From positions 1 to 64,000 of the forward strand of contig JAXGMN010000009.1 in NCBI GenBank assembly GCA_040768665.1: 64,000 bases of DNA, written 5' to 3'. Source of the stretch: JABWBD01 sp040768665 (GTDB taxonomy: Bacteria; Planctomycetota; Planctomycetia; Pirellulales; Thermoguttaceae). Shown one piece after another: positions 43,159-52,516 of this stretch (position 1 is its first letter; every line of letters begins with the position of its first letter). The translations under genes were made by a program, and so were the position numbers. The notes under the pieces are model-generated. The model did no database searches. It had not been told where the DNA came from and saw only the letters and a program-made list of their open reading frames with translations.

Positions 43159-43548
43159 TTATCCCGTACCGGTCTGCGCACGCGACTTCTTCCACGCCAG
43201 ATACCGCCGGCCAATGTGCTGTTGCAACAGGTGATAGAACTCCGGCGACTCAATCCGTGCTCGCTGCGCGGCGGTCAGCGCACACAACGGCGTCTCCCAA
43301 CGCTCCAGCGGCGGGACTTCAAGCGTCACCCAACCCGGTCGAGGTTCCCATACGACGATCCCTTCCAAAAAAGAAACCACCGCCTTCTCGCAGTCGAGAT
43401 AATCCTCGACTGCGGTACGCTCCGCATACCGGCCCCTTGCGGTGCTGTACGGCCGGCCACTGGCATACGTCGCGACCTGCACCACACGCCTCGGTCGCTC
43501 CTCGCGTCCGCCACTTGGACCTTCACGGAAGCCGCACACCTGGGACAT
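43159..43548 (-). CDS. Hypothetical protein
   Basis: 129 aa. GGAG lies 8 nt before the ATG at 43548, which sets the start; the longer frame continues into the duplicated cassette. No signal peptide. The middle part (YLDCEKAVVSFLEGIVVWEP) and C-terminus (LTAAQRARIESPEFYHLLQQ, HIGRRYLAWKKS) look like a normal folded protein. Not recognised. It lies directly downstream of the promoter-distal side of cassette copy 2. Confidence 0.6.
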   Translation of the reverse strand: MSQVCGFREGPSGGREERPRRVVQVATYASGRPYSTARGRYAERTAVEDYLDCEKAVVSFLEGIVVWEPRPGWVTLEVPPLERWETPLCALTAAQRARIESPEFYHLLQQHIGRRYLAWKKSRAQTGTG

Positions 43549-43596
43549 GGCTGGCGCTCCTGATGCAATTCGTTCAAGCGATGCCGGTCCCCTTCC

Positions 43597-44076
43597 AGCA
43601 CAAAGCGGACGGGTGGACAGTACCTGCCGCGATTTTTTTCGCCGCCGGCCCCCGCCGCGCAACTCCTTCCCGGTCAGTCTCTTCCGCAGACGCCTTCCTT
43701 CAATCCGACCCCTTGGCCGAAAAAAAACCTTGCAGAAACGCGCCGCACCCGTTATCCTTAAAAGGAAATAGTGAACAGTTGTACTCATTCCGCGCCGTGC
43801 CACCACACCCGCCTGCAGCAAAGAACGAAGAACAAAGAACAAATGGCCAAGAAACCAAAAGAGAAGGTTCCCCCCGGCCCGGACTCCCCGAACCTGGCGA
43901 CGACGCGCCCTACTGGCTCCCGACCGGTAGCCTCTGGCGCGACCTCCCTCCCGCCATCAAGCACAACCATGACGACCAAGCCAAAACATGAACCGTTCCA
44001 CCCGGAACGGTGTGGAGCCCAAAGTGCCTCCGTTCTGAGAAATTCGCAACTTGGGCACCACACACCGCCGCCGACC
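43597..44076. repeat. 0.5-kb duplicated cassette, copy 2
   Basis: Counterpart of 36029-36536 with the same promoter-like boxes, the conserved segments GDDAPYWLPTGSLWRDLPPA (frame-shifted from its MAKKPKEK start) and MTTKPKHEPFHPERCGAQSA. The first small frame is therefore broken here, the second continues to 44193 (MTTK start at 43969). 44077-44208 shows nothing else. Confidence 0.85.
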
Positions 44077-44208
44077 CAAACGTCTCGCACGTCGCACCCG
44101 GCGGTTTGCCTCATCAACTCCCGCAACGGCTACGAGGTCCACGGCCGCCGCGCCGCCGCCCCGCTTGAAGCCCCGTCCGCCGCAATCGCATAATGGTGCA
44201 TGTCACCT

Positions 44209-44289
44209 GCCATCACGATCGCCTCGGGACCCGACTATTCGGGACGCCGCTCCGCGGACAGACTGAACGGCGCGGTGCCTGTCAAGTCA
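44209..44289. repeat. 81-bp dispersed repeat, copy 2
   Basis: Matches 33721-33801. Its minus strand supplies the final 18 codons and the stop of the phosphoesterase gene. Confidence 0.85.
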
Positions 44290-46220
44290 TCGTCGGCGGT
44301 GGAGATCATCCAGGAAAGCGCCTTGGGTGCGACAAACGACTCGCGGATAAAGCCTCGGTTGGGCACTTGCCGCAACTCCCATTCGACGCGGTCCTGGTAC
44401 ACGCGGAATAGGCGGTAGGCGTTGGGCCATTCGCAGAAGGCCGGGTTGACGATGTGGGCAATGCCGTTTTCGGGGTTGTATTCGTTCCAGTGCGTGTGTC
44501 CGCAGAGCATGGCGACCGCGTTGGGCGCTTGCCGCAGGACTTCCATCGCAGCCGAGCCCGTGGACAGCACGGGAAGCTTGTAACCGCAGGAAGACAGACC
44601 GCCCCGGTAATGCAACGGGAAATGGCTGATGATGATGGTGGGTGTGTGGACGTCGCGGGCAAGCTCCCGCTTGAGCCAGTCGATCTGCTCGGGCTTCAGG
44701 CCGATGCCGCCGGAGTCCGCCGGGTCGTAGTGATCGACGAACCGGCCATCTTTGGATTTCCAATGGGCGGCGTCCAGGACGATCAGGCGCAGGGGCGGCT
44801 CGTCGATCACGTAGTCGGTACTTTGGCAGGGAAACAGCTCGGGACACAATTCCAGCGCATCGGGGCGGGACGATGCCCGGTAGGAGTCATGGTTGCCAAT
44901 ACAGCCGTATACGGCGAGGCCGCTGTTGCGGCACACCTTTCCGAGGGCCTCGAACTGTTCGCGGGTCCCATGGTCGGTCATGTCGCCCGCGATCACGGCC
45001 CAGGCGACGTTCTCGCGCTTCAGCGCGGCGAGCGTGGCGGCCAGTTCCTCCTTGGCCGGGCCGCCGAGCTTGGTGTTCATCCAGACCGCGCGGCCCGAGC
45101 CGAGATGCGTATCGGACAATAGCGCGAAGCGGTAGAGCGGCTCCTCAACGGGGCGATCCAGGGGACGGATGCGGAGTTGCCGGAAGGTGCCGGCCGAGCG
45201 AAAGTGCGGGCCGGCCACCGTCAGGTAGTGGCGGCCGGCGGGGAGCAGCCACGTGGCGAGTTGGATTTCTTCGGGCGGCCGCGGGCCGGTTATGTTCGGC
45301 GCCGGTCCGGTGAGCGGGTTGCCCTCGCCCTGCCAGGGCTCGGCCGTTACCATGGGTGCGGCGATGACGGTGTCGTCGCAGAGCACGTAGGCGCGCAGGC
45401 CGGGGCGAAGGTCGTCCGTGGACGTAAGCCGGAGCGAGCCGGTGACGTAGAGCGGCGCCGGCACGTCGAGTGCGAAGGTCAGGAGCCCGTCGGGCGGGAT
45501 GACTGCCTCGTCGTTCTCCGGCCCCCGGGGCCCGGGAGCCTGGAAGTCGTCCAGCAGCGCACCATTGCCGGCAGAAAGCGTGATTTCCGCTCCCGATGCA
45601 ACGCGCACCTTCGAGCGATCCGCCATCGCGCGCAGTTCGCCGGCGAGCTGTGGATAGACGCGGATCGGCGGCTCGGGCAGGGTGGTTTTTCGCAGCACCA
45701 CGTCGTCGAACCAGCTCTCGGTTCCGCACGACATGGCCAGCATGACTTCGCAGTCTGTGGCCTTCCAGTCTTCGCCCCGCAGAACACCGGTCAACTGTGC
45801 CCATTGACCGGCCCGACCTCCGGCGGCCTGGGCCTTCATGTGCCGCTGCTTGCCGTCGCTGGCGGAGATATAGAGACGGACTGCTTCCGGCGCGCCGGCG
45901 TAGACCCATGCCGAAAACTCGTAGTCGGATTTGAGATCGACCACGCCATCGAGACGAAAGTAGGCGCCTCCCGAGCGGGCGGTGGGACTCACTCGCAACG
46001 AGCGACTTCCGGAGTGTGCCTGGGACGTGTCGGCCGAGTAGCGGGCCTGGTAGGTGTGGAAATCGGGCAGTTCCTGCTCGAAGCCTTCGCTCAGGACCGT
46101 CTCATCCGTGGTTGCCGGCAGTTGCCCGTGGCATGCGGCGACCGGGAAGACGGAAAGCCCCACGACAAGCAGAGCTGCGAGAAGGATTCGGACGGCACGG
46201 GTGGGAAGCCATCTTTTCAC
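44235..46220 (-). CDS. Secreted metallophosphoesterase with N-terminal carbohydrate-binding-like region
   Basis: 661 aa. Signal peptide VRILLAALLVVGLSVFPVAA. Residues about 45-190 form a jelly-roll like CBM4/9-type domains (SGSRSLRVSPTARSGGAYFR, DLKSDYEFSAWVYAG), then a second beta domain, then a calcineurin-like phosphoesterase (residues 365-620) with all five motifs: LSDTHLG, IAGDMTD, GNHDSY, IISHFPLHY, LCGHTHW. Active-site complete, unlike the homologue at 1.3 kb. GTG at 46220 is chosen: AGGA is 9 nt upstream and the signal peptide starts there. 156 bp downstream of the acylase/GH43 gene. The last residues derive from the 81-bp repeat. Confidence 0.88.
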   Translation of the reverse strand: MKRWLPTRAVRILLAALLVVGLSVFPVAACHGQLPATTDETVLSEGFEQELPDFHTYQARYSADTSQAHSGSRSLRVSPTARSGGAYFRLDGVVDLKSDYEFSAWVYAGAPEAVRLYISASDGKQRHMKAQAAGGRAGQWAQLTGVLRGEDWKATDCEVMLAMSCGTESWFDDVVLRKTTLPEPPIRVYPQLAGELRAMADRSKVRVASGAEITLSAGNGALLDDFQAPGPRGPENDEAVIPPDGLLTFALDVPAPLYVTGSLRLTSTDDLRPGLRAYVLCDDTVIAAPMVTAEPWQGEGNPLTGPAPNITGPRPPEEIQLATWLLPAGRHYLTVAGPHFRSAGTFRQLRIRPLDRPVEEPLYRFALLSDTHLGSGRAVWMNTKLGGPAKEELAATLAALKRENVAWAVIAGDMTDHGTREQFEALGKVCRNSGLAVYGCIGNHDSYRASSRPDALELCPELFPCQSTDYVIDEPPLRLIVLDAAHWKSKDGRFVDHYDPADSGGIGLKPEQIDWLKRELARDVHTPTIIISHFPLHYRGGLSSCGYKLPVLSTGSAAMEVLRQAPNAVAMLCGHTHWNEYNPENGIAHIVNPAFCEWPNAYRLFRVYQDRVEWELRQVPNRGFIRESFVAPKALSWMISTADDDLTGTAPFSLSAERRPE

Positions 46221-46376
46221 GGATTCGTTTCCTATGCGTAGCGGTTTCGATCGGAGCAAGCGAGAACTCGCGACGAGCGGAGGCTCGCGAGTTCCGTACG
46301 GTGCCGGCGGTAGAGATTCTTGTCGGTTCATTGACTGTGGGGCAAGTCAGGGCTGTGTATGGGGATGATCTGGAGT

Positions 46377-49300
46377 CTATGGGGTCCGACTCGCCGGGGC
46401 CGGTTGCGGGACGCCCCGCGTGGCTCGGCTGTGAAGATTGCCGTCGTCGTCAAACCACATCGGGTCGATGCACACGAATCGCCCCCAGCCGACGTTTGGA
46501 GACTCTTTCTGGTGATAGACGTGCCAGAGGTTGCCCGCCGGGTCGCTGATGATACAGCCATGGCCGGGACCGAACACGTTGTCGCTGCGTCCGGCGATCG
46601 GGTTGCCTGGATGTTTCGTGAAAGGGCCGGTCGGGCTATCGCTCACTGCGTAGCCGATTGCATAGTCCGGGCCATTGGCGCCGCTGCCCGAGTAGATCAG
46701 GTAGTAGCGGCCTTGGCTCTTGAGCATCCAGGGCCCTTCCGTGACCCGGCCGTGTTTCATCTCCCAGGGCTCGGTCGGCTCGAGAACCTGACGCGGCTCG
46801 CCTTGCATCGCGAGCGGGGAGGACATTCGTTGCACGTGGATGCGAAAGCCCGGCAGCTTGACATAGTAGAGATAGAGACTGCCATCGTCGTCGGCAAAGA
46901 GGTGTGCGTCGATCGCTCCCTGGATGCAAATCCCCTGATCTTTGAACTTGCCGTCGGGCCGATCGGCGACCGCGATGCCGATTTTGCGATCGGCCGTGTA
47001 GTAGAGGTAGAACTTGCCGTCCGGAGAATGCCGGTATACGTCGGGCGCCCAAGCCATCGGCAGAGGCGAGTCGAACACCCGAGGACCTTTCGTCCATCGC
47101 ACAAGGTCGGTCGACGTATAGACGTCGTACCCGCGGCAGTCGCCGGTGGCGTAGAGATAGTAGGTGCCGTCGTAAAGGATCACCGAGGGGTCGGCGAGAT
47201 CCGTTCCGGGAATCACCGGGTTGGTATAGGTCGCGGCAGACTGATCTGGCGGCTCGAGAATGCGGCGCGACCCGGCCAGTTTTTCTACCGCGGCACGCGA
47301 CAACGGGGCCGGGTGCAATTTCCCTTCCGCCCAAAGGTCGAAGGTGCTGGTACGCGAGCGACTGCCGGGCTGCTCCGACTGGCCGATCGGCAGAACGCTC
47401 ATCGCCTGGTCCGGGTCGTGCATGGGGACCCATTGCGTGTACGACTGCGAGGCCTGCGACGCGATGGTGCCGCCGTCGACGTCGCTCAGGGCCGGAAAGG
47501 AGAGATCCTCGGCCGAATCGAGCGAAGGGAATCCGTCGAGGCCCTCATAGTAGCCCAGCTTTCGCTGCCGAACCGCTTGGCGAGCCTTGGCATTCCAGTC
47601 GGCCGGATCGTCTCCGTACTTCTGGCGCGAGGATCGCCACGCGGTAGCCAGCGATTGATCAATGAAGTCTTGCTCGGTTTGGGAGAACTCGGCCTTTGCG
47701 TCGCCATCGATGCGGGCGGTGGCGATCTTCAGGAAGTAGGTCAGTCCGGACTCGCCCCCGCCATAGGCGAAGGCCAGGTCGGTGCTGACGAATCGGAAGA
47801 AGACGCTCAGTTCCATGGCCGTTTCCGCGCCCGGGGAGCCAAGCGACGACGACGCCCCCGCGCGATACCATGGCTCCAGGCGCGCCAGTGCCCGACTTGC
47901 ATCCTCGGAGAGCTCTTGTTTGAGTACGTCGCGCAAGTGCAACCCGATCCGAACGATGTCGCGACGGGCCGGGTTGACCGTGTCGAAATGGATCGCGCGA
48001 ACGTCTTCGGGAGTAAACTTCTGTTGGGCCTCGAGCCGCTCACGAAGCCGCCATGACCGGACGGTATCCCCGCCCGCGCCGGTCATCGCACCCAAGGGAA
48101 TCGGGTACCACGACTCGATCGGCCGGTGATTGCCGCTGTAAAGGAATCCGGACGACGGGTTCATCACACCCGGCAGCAGGTCGTGGGGAAGGATTTCCTG
48201 CCAGTCCTGATCGGAGATGTGGCCCGGCATGGCCGCTCGGCCGGCGGCAGGATCCTGCCGCGATCGCACCGGGATTGCCGCCAAGGCCCGATAGCCGATG
48301 TTCCCCTGGCGGTCGCCGAAGACGATGTTCGCGCTAGGAAACCGCCAGCCGACGAGCGCCGCATCGAACTCGCGGGCGTCGCGGGCACGCATCATGGCGA
48401 TCGCGCCTTGGATGGTCTCGCGGTCGGTTTCGCAGATTGGCACGCGCTTGATCGCCACCTCCCCGTCATCCGGCTGAGCGTAGCAGAACTCCGTGGCCAC
48501 GGGCCCGAGGTGTGTCTCGCGGACGATCCACGGGATCGGTTCCCGGCCTTTGACCTGGATCGTTTCGCGGTGAACGGTCATCGGCCGCCACTGGCCGTCG
48601 AATCGATACCGGTCGGGGTGCGCCGGATCGGTGTCGAGCAGAAAGAGATCGGCCTGATCGGCCCCGAGCGCCGTGAGGCCCCAGGCGACGTGTTCGGTGA
48701 AGCCGATGAGCAGGGCAGGGCTGCCGGGGACTCCGATGCCACGGGCGTTGAAGGTTTTCCCCTGGATGTGGAATTCGTAGAACAGCGAGGGATTGCGAAC
48801 CGGCGTCTGGGGATCGCTTACGAGGACCGACGACCCGGTCGAGGTGCGGCTGCCGCCGACGACCCATGCATGGCTGAACTTCTTTCCTTCCGATCCGTCG
48901 CCATTGCCGACAAGCCCGTGGTCGCGGGCATGTTTTTCGACACGTTGAATCCACTCGGCGGGTACATCGGACCGTTTGACCACCGCAGGACCTTCGTCGG
49001 GCGGCATCGGCTCGAGGTCGGTCGGGGGCTCGATCCGCCCGGCGCCGCGTCCAGCCGCACGCCCGCCGCGCTGCTGGCTCGGTTCGTCGAGACTGCGCCG
49101 CGCGATCAGGTCGTGGGTGCCGTCGGTGGCGAAGAACTGCCCGAGGTGCCACCACGAGGCCAGGCAATCGGCGGGCGTCCAGGGTTCCGGCTCGAGGCCC
49201 AGTTCGGCGAACAGCGGATGCAGTTCTCCTTTGTGCTCGGCAAAGTAATCGTTCACGCCCTGGCAGTATGCCGCCAGCAGCATGCGTGTTTCCGGATCGA

Positions 49301-49700
49301 GATTTGCCGCCGTCCGCCGAGCGGCGCGGTAGAAGCCGGCGGTCCGCATCCAGCGGTCCTCGTCGACCGAGGTCTCGTCCCGGCCTGGCTTCTTGACCTC
49401 GCCGATCACTTCGGCGAGTCGGCCCTGGATGATGCGAAGGGAGTAGGTCATCTGAAACGCCCGGTCTTCGGCGGTAGCGTAGCCCAGGCCGTAGAACGCG
49501 CCGGCATCGGTTTCCGAGAAGACGTGGGGAATGCCCCAGGAGTCGCGAAGCAGTTCAACTGGGCCGATTGCGCGATGGTTGGGGCTTTGTTGGGCGTGGT
49601 CGGCACGATCCGGTTCGGCACTGGGGGCTGTGGGGGCCAGAAAGGCTGCAATCAGCCAGGCTGCGAAGAAGCAGCCGAGCTGATGAGAAATCGCGTTCAT
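46377..49700 (-). CDS. Fusion of penicillin acylase-family (S45) Ntn hydrolase and GH43 glycosidase
   Basis: 1107 aa, secreted (signal residues 6-28). Residues 45-815 are an S45 acylase: SWGIPHVFSETDAGAFYGLG, spacer, nucleophile Ser276 in KKFSHAWVVGG (family SNxW; Asn is His here), and MNPSSGFLYSGN. Residues 825-1100 are GH43: base Asp837 in LADPSVI, IDAHLF Asp, acid Glu in TEGPWM. Both halves are complete. S45 proteins make themselves active by self-cleavage and hydrolyse amides (acyl-homoserine lactones, penicillins, N-acyl sugars); GH43 acts on arabinose/xylose/galactose links. The ATG at 49700 overlaps the upstream stop (ATGA). Confidence 0.9.
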   Translation of the reverse strand: MNAISHQLGCFFAAWLIAAFLAPTAPSAEPDRADHAQQSPNHRAIGPVELLRDSWGIPHVFSETDAGAFYGLGYATAEDRAFQMTYSLRIIQGRLAEVIGEVKKPGRDETSVDEDRWMRTAGFYRAARRTAANLDPETRMLLAAYCQGVNDYFAEHKGELHPLFAELGLEPEPWTPADCLASWWHLGQFFATDGTHDLIARRSLDEPSQQRGGRAAGRGAGRIEPPTDLEPMPPDEGPAVVKRSDVPAEWIQRVEKHARDHGLVGNGDGSEGKKFSHAWVVGGSRTSTGSSVLVSDPQTPVRNPSLFYEFHIQGKTFNARGIGVPGSPALLIGFTEHVAWGLTALGADQADLFLLDTDPAHPDRYRFDGQWRPMTVHRETIQVKGREPIPWIVRETHLGPVATEFCYAQPDDGEVAIKRVPICETDRETIQGAIAMMRARDAREFDAALVGWRFPSANIVFGDRQGNIGYRALAAIPVRSRQDPAAGRAAMPGHISDQDWQEILPHDLLPGVMNPSSGFLYSGNHRPIESWYPIPLGAMTGAGGDTVRSWRLRERLEAQQKFTPEDVRAIHFDTVNPARRDIVRIGLHLRDVLKQELSEDASRALARLEPWYRAGASSSLGSPGAETAMELSVFFRFVSTDLAFAYGGGESGLTYFLKIATARIDGDAKAEFSQTEQDFIDQSLATAWRSSRQKYGDDPADWNAKARQAVRQRKLGYYEGLDGFPSLDSAEDLSFPALSDVDGGTIASQASQSYTQWVPMHDPDQAMSVLPIGQSEQPGSRSRTSTFDLWAEGKLHPAPLSRAAVEKLAGSRRILEPPDQSAATYTNPVIPGTDLADPSVILYDGTYYLYATGDCRGYDVYTSTDLVRWTKGPRVFDSPLPMAWAPDVYRHSPDGKFYLYYTADRKIGIAVADRPDGKFKDQGICIQGAIDAHLFADDDGSLYLYYVKLPGFRIHVQRMSSPLAMQGEPRQVLEPTEPWEMKHGRVTEGPWMLKSQGRYYLIYSGSGANGPDYAIGYAVSDSPTGPFTKHPGNPIAGRSDNVFGPGHGCIISDPAGNLWHVYHQKESPNVGWGRFVCIDPMWFDDDGNLHSRATRGVPQPAPASRTP

Positions 49701-52516
49701 TGGTTTTCCTTCGTTTGCTGTGAATTGCCTGACAGAGCGGAATCGGCCATTTTCGCCAGCCGGGAAACGATCTCTTCGACCAACCGCTGTCCGAGTTGCC
49801 GAGAGGCCGTCGTGCGAGGATCCTGTCCATGGATCGCGTAGAGCGGATGCGTTGGATCGTAGGGCGTTGTCTCTTTGCGAGGCGTTTCGGGCAAAGCGGC
49901 CACGTCCGGATCGTGGCTTTCGAGCAGATCCACTCGGACCCACCCCGGATTGAGCGCCAACGCAATGCTGGTTTCATACTTGGCCGCGTGATCGCCGGCC
50001 GCGCGGTCCGGAGCTTGGGGTGTGGTGATCTCCGGTTCGGTCAGCCCGATGAACTTGACGTCGGGATGACGCGTCTGCGCCTCGCTCGCCAGGCGGTGCA
50101 CCATGTCGACCTGCTCCTTGGGATAATGCCCGGTGAGCAGGACGACGACCTTGAATCCCTGTTTCGCAAGGTGATCGAGAGTGGATTCGATCAGCGGCGC
50201 GATGGTCTGTTCCGGCAGGATGAGCGTCCATTTGTAACCGATGTGCCCACCGCCCGTGCCGTAGAAGAAGGTTGGCAGAACCGCGCCGCCGGTCCGCGCG
50301 GCAGCCTTCTCGCACAGGGCATGGGCCTTGATGCCGTCGAAGCAGACGGGCAGGTGCCAGCCATGATGCTCGTAGGTTCCCAAGGGAACGTAGGCGATCG
50401 GGGCTTTCTCGAGCACCGCTTCCAGTTCATCCGGGAGCATTTCTTCCATACGGCCGTAGGGCTTGCCCGAAGACGGCCTCGCCCACTTCTGCCGTTTCGC
50501 CAGGTGCACCCGGTCGGTCCCGTATCGATTCAGAAAGTCTTCGAGGTCGCCGCGGGCCAGATAGAAACGGCTGACCGTGGTGCTCGCCTCCTGAGGCCCG
50601 ACGTCGCCGAACGATGGAGCCGAGTGGATGCAGCAGCGGTCCAGGTTGTCGAACAGGAAGACGGAATCGAGAGTCGTCGCGGCCATGTACGAACCGGCGG
50701 GCTCCGAGAGCGTGACGATCCACGAGCCGTCGGTTCGATCGGGGCTGGTCGCCTGGAAGCCGCGGACGAAGACGGGCTCCTCTTTGGGCCCGATCCGCTC
50801 GTGCAGATAGAAGCCCACCGTGGGCATAGTCCCCTTCACACGTTCGGTATCGGCCAGCAAGAGCGGCTTGCCTTGAGAAGACATGTAGGTCCGCTTGAGC
50901 TTCCAGTCCTTGAAGGCCGGGGCGTCGACCGGGTTCAGGCAATTGAAGGCAAACACGTCGTGCCAGAGGAACTCGGTGTGGTTGCGGACGGTCATCTCCA
51001 GATCGACGTAGTCCTCGGACGGGATGAGCCTGGCGGTGTAGGAGATTCGTCCGCCCGGGCCCCACGTGCACGACACGACGCCCTGGTCGTCGGGGCCGTC
51101 CCACTGGACTTTCGCCTCCGGGAAGTTGACGAGCATTGCCTCGCGGCACCCGATGGTTTCGGGAATGCCGAGCACGAAGCCCGCGTCGTCCAGGATGGGG
51201 ACACGGGCCCGGACCGCCATCTTCCCCTGGTCCGGCTCCACGACAATCCGGCCGGATGAAGCCGAGTTGTTTTTTTCGCGAGCAAAGGAAGCTTGCCGAA
51301 GCGGAGGCGGCGAAGCGGTACGGCTGAACTGGTCGGCAAACACCGCGTTATGGAGACGATGAGCCTCCGAGGATTCGTCCTCGCGTTTGGCCGGTGGCCC
51401 GGACCTCAGCTTTTTGATCACCGCGCGGACCAGCGCGGTCATCGTGTGTGGGGCGGTTTCCGGGACGACCTGCTTGGGATGGGGATACCAACTCTGCACG
51501 ATCCAACGCTTCGGCGATCCCCCGGCAGCGAGATACGCGTCGACATAGGCCAGCGTGTCGTGGTAAAACGCTTCGTCCGATGCCTGGCCGCCGGCTTCCG
51601 AATTGACGATCAGATTAAACTCCAATCCTTCTTTCTCAACGTATCCCTCCAGGTCTCGGATGCGTGCGATCCAGTCGACCTGCGTCGGGGGCTTCAGGTT
51701 GACGGATCGATGCTTGCCGACCGCATAGTCGTAAGGGAAATCGACGGTGACGCCGTCGAATGGGACGCCGGCTTCGCGAGTTCGCCGGAGGACGGTTTGC
51801 AGTACCGGGAGGTAGTCGCCCCAATCCTGCCGCTGCGGTCCGCGGGCATGGTACGAGACCCCGTCCTTCCAGCCCCAGTTGGGAAAGTTCACCAACAGCC
51901 AGAACCGCAAGTCGGGGTAGGCCTTGCGGTGCTCCCGCAGGGCGTCGACCAGTTCCGTCGCGCATGCGTCGACGGAGGGCAAACCTTGTCGCGCCGTGCC
52001 TGGGTAAAGGAGGCGGCGGATGGGGCCATCGACATCCAGGTAGGCCAAATTTCCGCCCGCCTCGGTAAGTCGCTTGATCTTGGCGAACTCGATTTCCGCC
52101 GATCGCTCGCCGTTGTTACTATCAAGCGGGGCGAATTCGAGCGTGCCCCCGCACTCGACGGCCAACTGGATGCCGTCCTTCTCGCAAAGGCGGACAAGGC
52201 GTTTGAGAGTCTCGTCGGAGGCGCGGTTCGCGCGGCGACCGCCGACCTTGTCGATGTAGAGCTTGATGCCGTCGAGATGCTCGCGGACGTACGCCCATTC
52301 CGCGTCCTCCGCAACGAGAGCGTCCAGATTGCTGTGGCATAGCCAGACTTCTGATTCGGCGGGCTGTGTCTTGGCGGCTGGCGAGTTCGCCGACGCTTGT
52401 ACGGGGGGCTGGGTTTGAGCGACGTCGGGCGGGAGTGCGGCGTAGGCGAGAAGCGCGAGTAAGAGTGACAAGGGTTGTCTCGTGGAGGTTTCGCAATGGA
52501 GATTTGTCGGCATCAT
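49697..52516 (-). CDS. TIM barrel / beta-sandwich / creatininase fusion protein
   Basis: 939 aa, secreted (hydrophobic LSLLLALLAYAALPP). Residues about 55-370 look like a glycosidase-type TIM barrel (HLDGIKLYIDKVGG, GVTVDFPYDYAVGKH, FNLIVNSEAGG). About 405-660 is a beta-rich middle domain. 690-930 is a creatininase-fold amidohydrolase: PLGTYEHHGWHLPVCFD gives Glu716, His718, Asp727 of the metal site, then LLTGHYPKEQ (normally NGHGGN) and HAAKYETS. GGAG precedes ATG-ATG. It is translationally coupled to the acylase/GH43 gene. The substrate is unknown. Confidence 0.85.
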   Translation of the reverse strand: MMPTNLHCETSTRQPLSLLLALLAYAALPPDVAQTQPPVQASANSPAAKTQPAESEVWLCHSNLDALVAEDAEWAYVREHLDGIKLYIDKVGGRRANRASDETLKRLVRLCEKDGIQLAVECGGTLEFAPLDSNNGERSAEIEFAKIKRLTEAGGNLAYLDVDGPIRRLLYPGTARQGLPSVDACATELVDALREHRKAYPDLRFWLLVNFPNWGWKDGVSYHARGPQRQDWGDYLPVLQTVLRRTREAGVPFDGVTVDFPYDYAVGKHRSVNLKPPTQVDWIARIRDLEGYVEKEGLEFNLIVNSEAGGQASDEAFYHDTLAYVDAYLAAGGSPKRWIVQSWYPHPKQVVPETAPHTMTALVRAVIKKLRSGPPAKREDESSEAHRLHNAVFADQFSRTASPPPLRQASFAREKNNSASSGRIVVEPDQGKMAVRARVPILDDAGFVLGIPETIGCREAMLVNFPEAKVQWDGPDDQGVVSCTWGPGGRISYTARLIPSEDYVDLEMTVRNHTEFLWHDVFAFNCLNPVDAPAFKDWKLKRTYMSSQGKPLLLADTERVKGTMPTVGFYLHERIGPKEEPVFVRGFQATSPDRTDGSWIVTLSEPAGSYMAATTLDSVFLFDNLDRCCIHSAPSFGDVGPQEASTTVSRFYLARGDLEDFLNRYGTDRVHLAKRQKWARPSSGKPYGRMEEMLPDELEAVLEKAPIAYVPLGTYEHHGWHLPVCFDGIKAHALCEKAAARTGGAVLPTFFYGTGGGHIGYKWTLILPEQTIAPLIESTLDHLAKQGFKVVVLLTGHYPKEQVDMVHRLASEAQTRHPDVKFIGLTEPEITTPQAPDRAAGDHAAKYETSIALALNPGWVRVDLLESHDPDVAALPETPRKETTPYDPTHPLYAIHGQDPRTTASRQLGQRLVEEIVSRLAKMADSALSGNSQQTKENQ

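Noticed and set aside
43257..43991. 244-codon plus-strand frame across the duplicated cassette
   Set aside because: Opposite a better-supported minus-strand gene; only its last 30 codons resemble the cassette protein, in a shifted frame.
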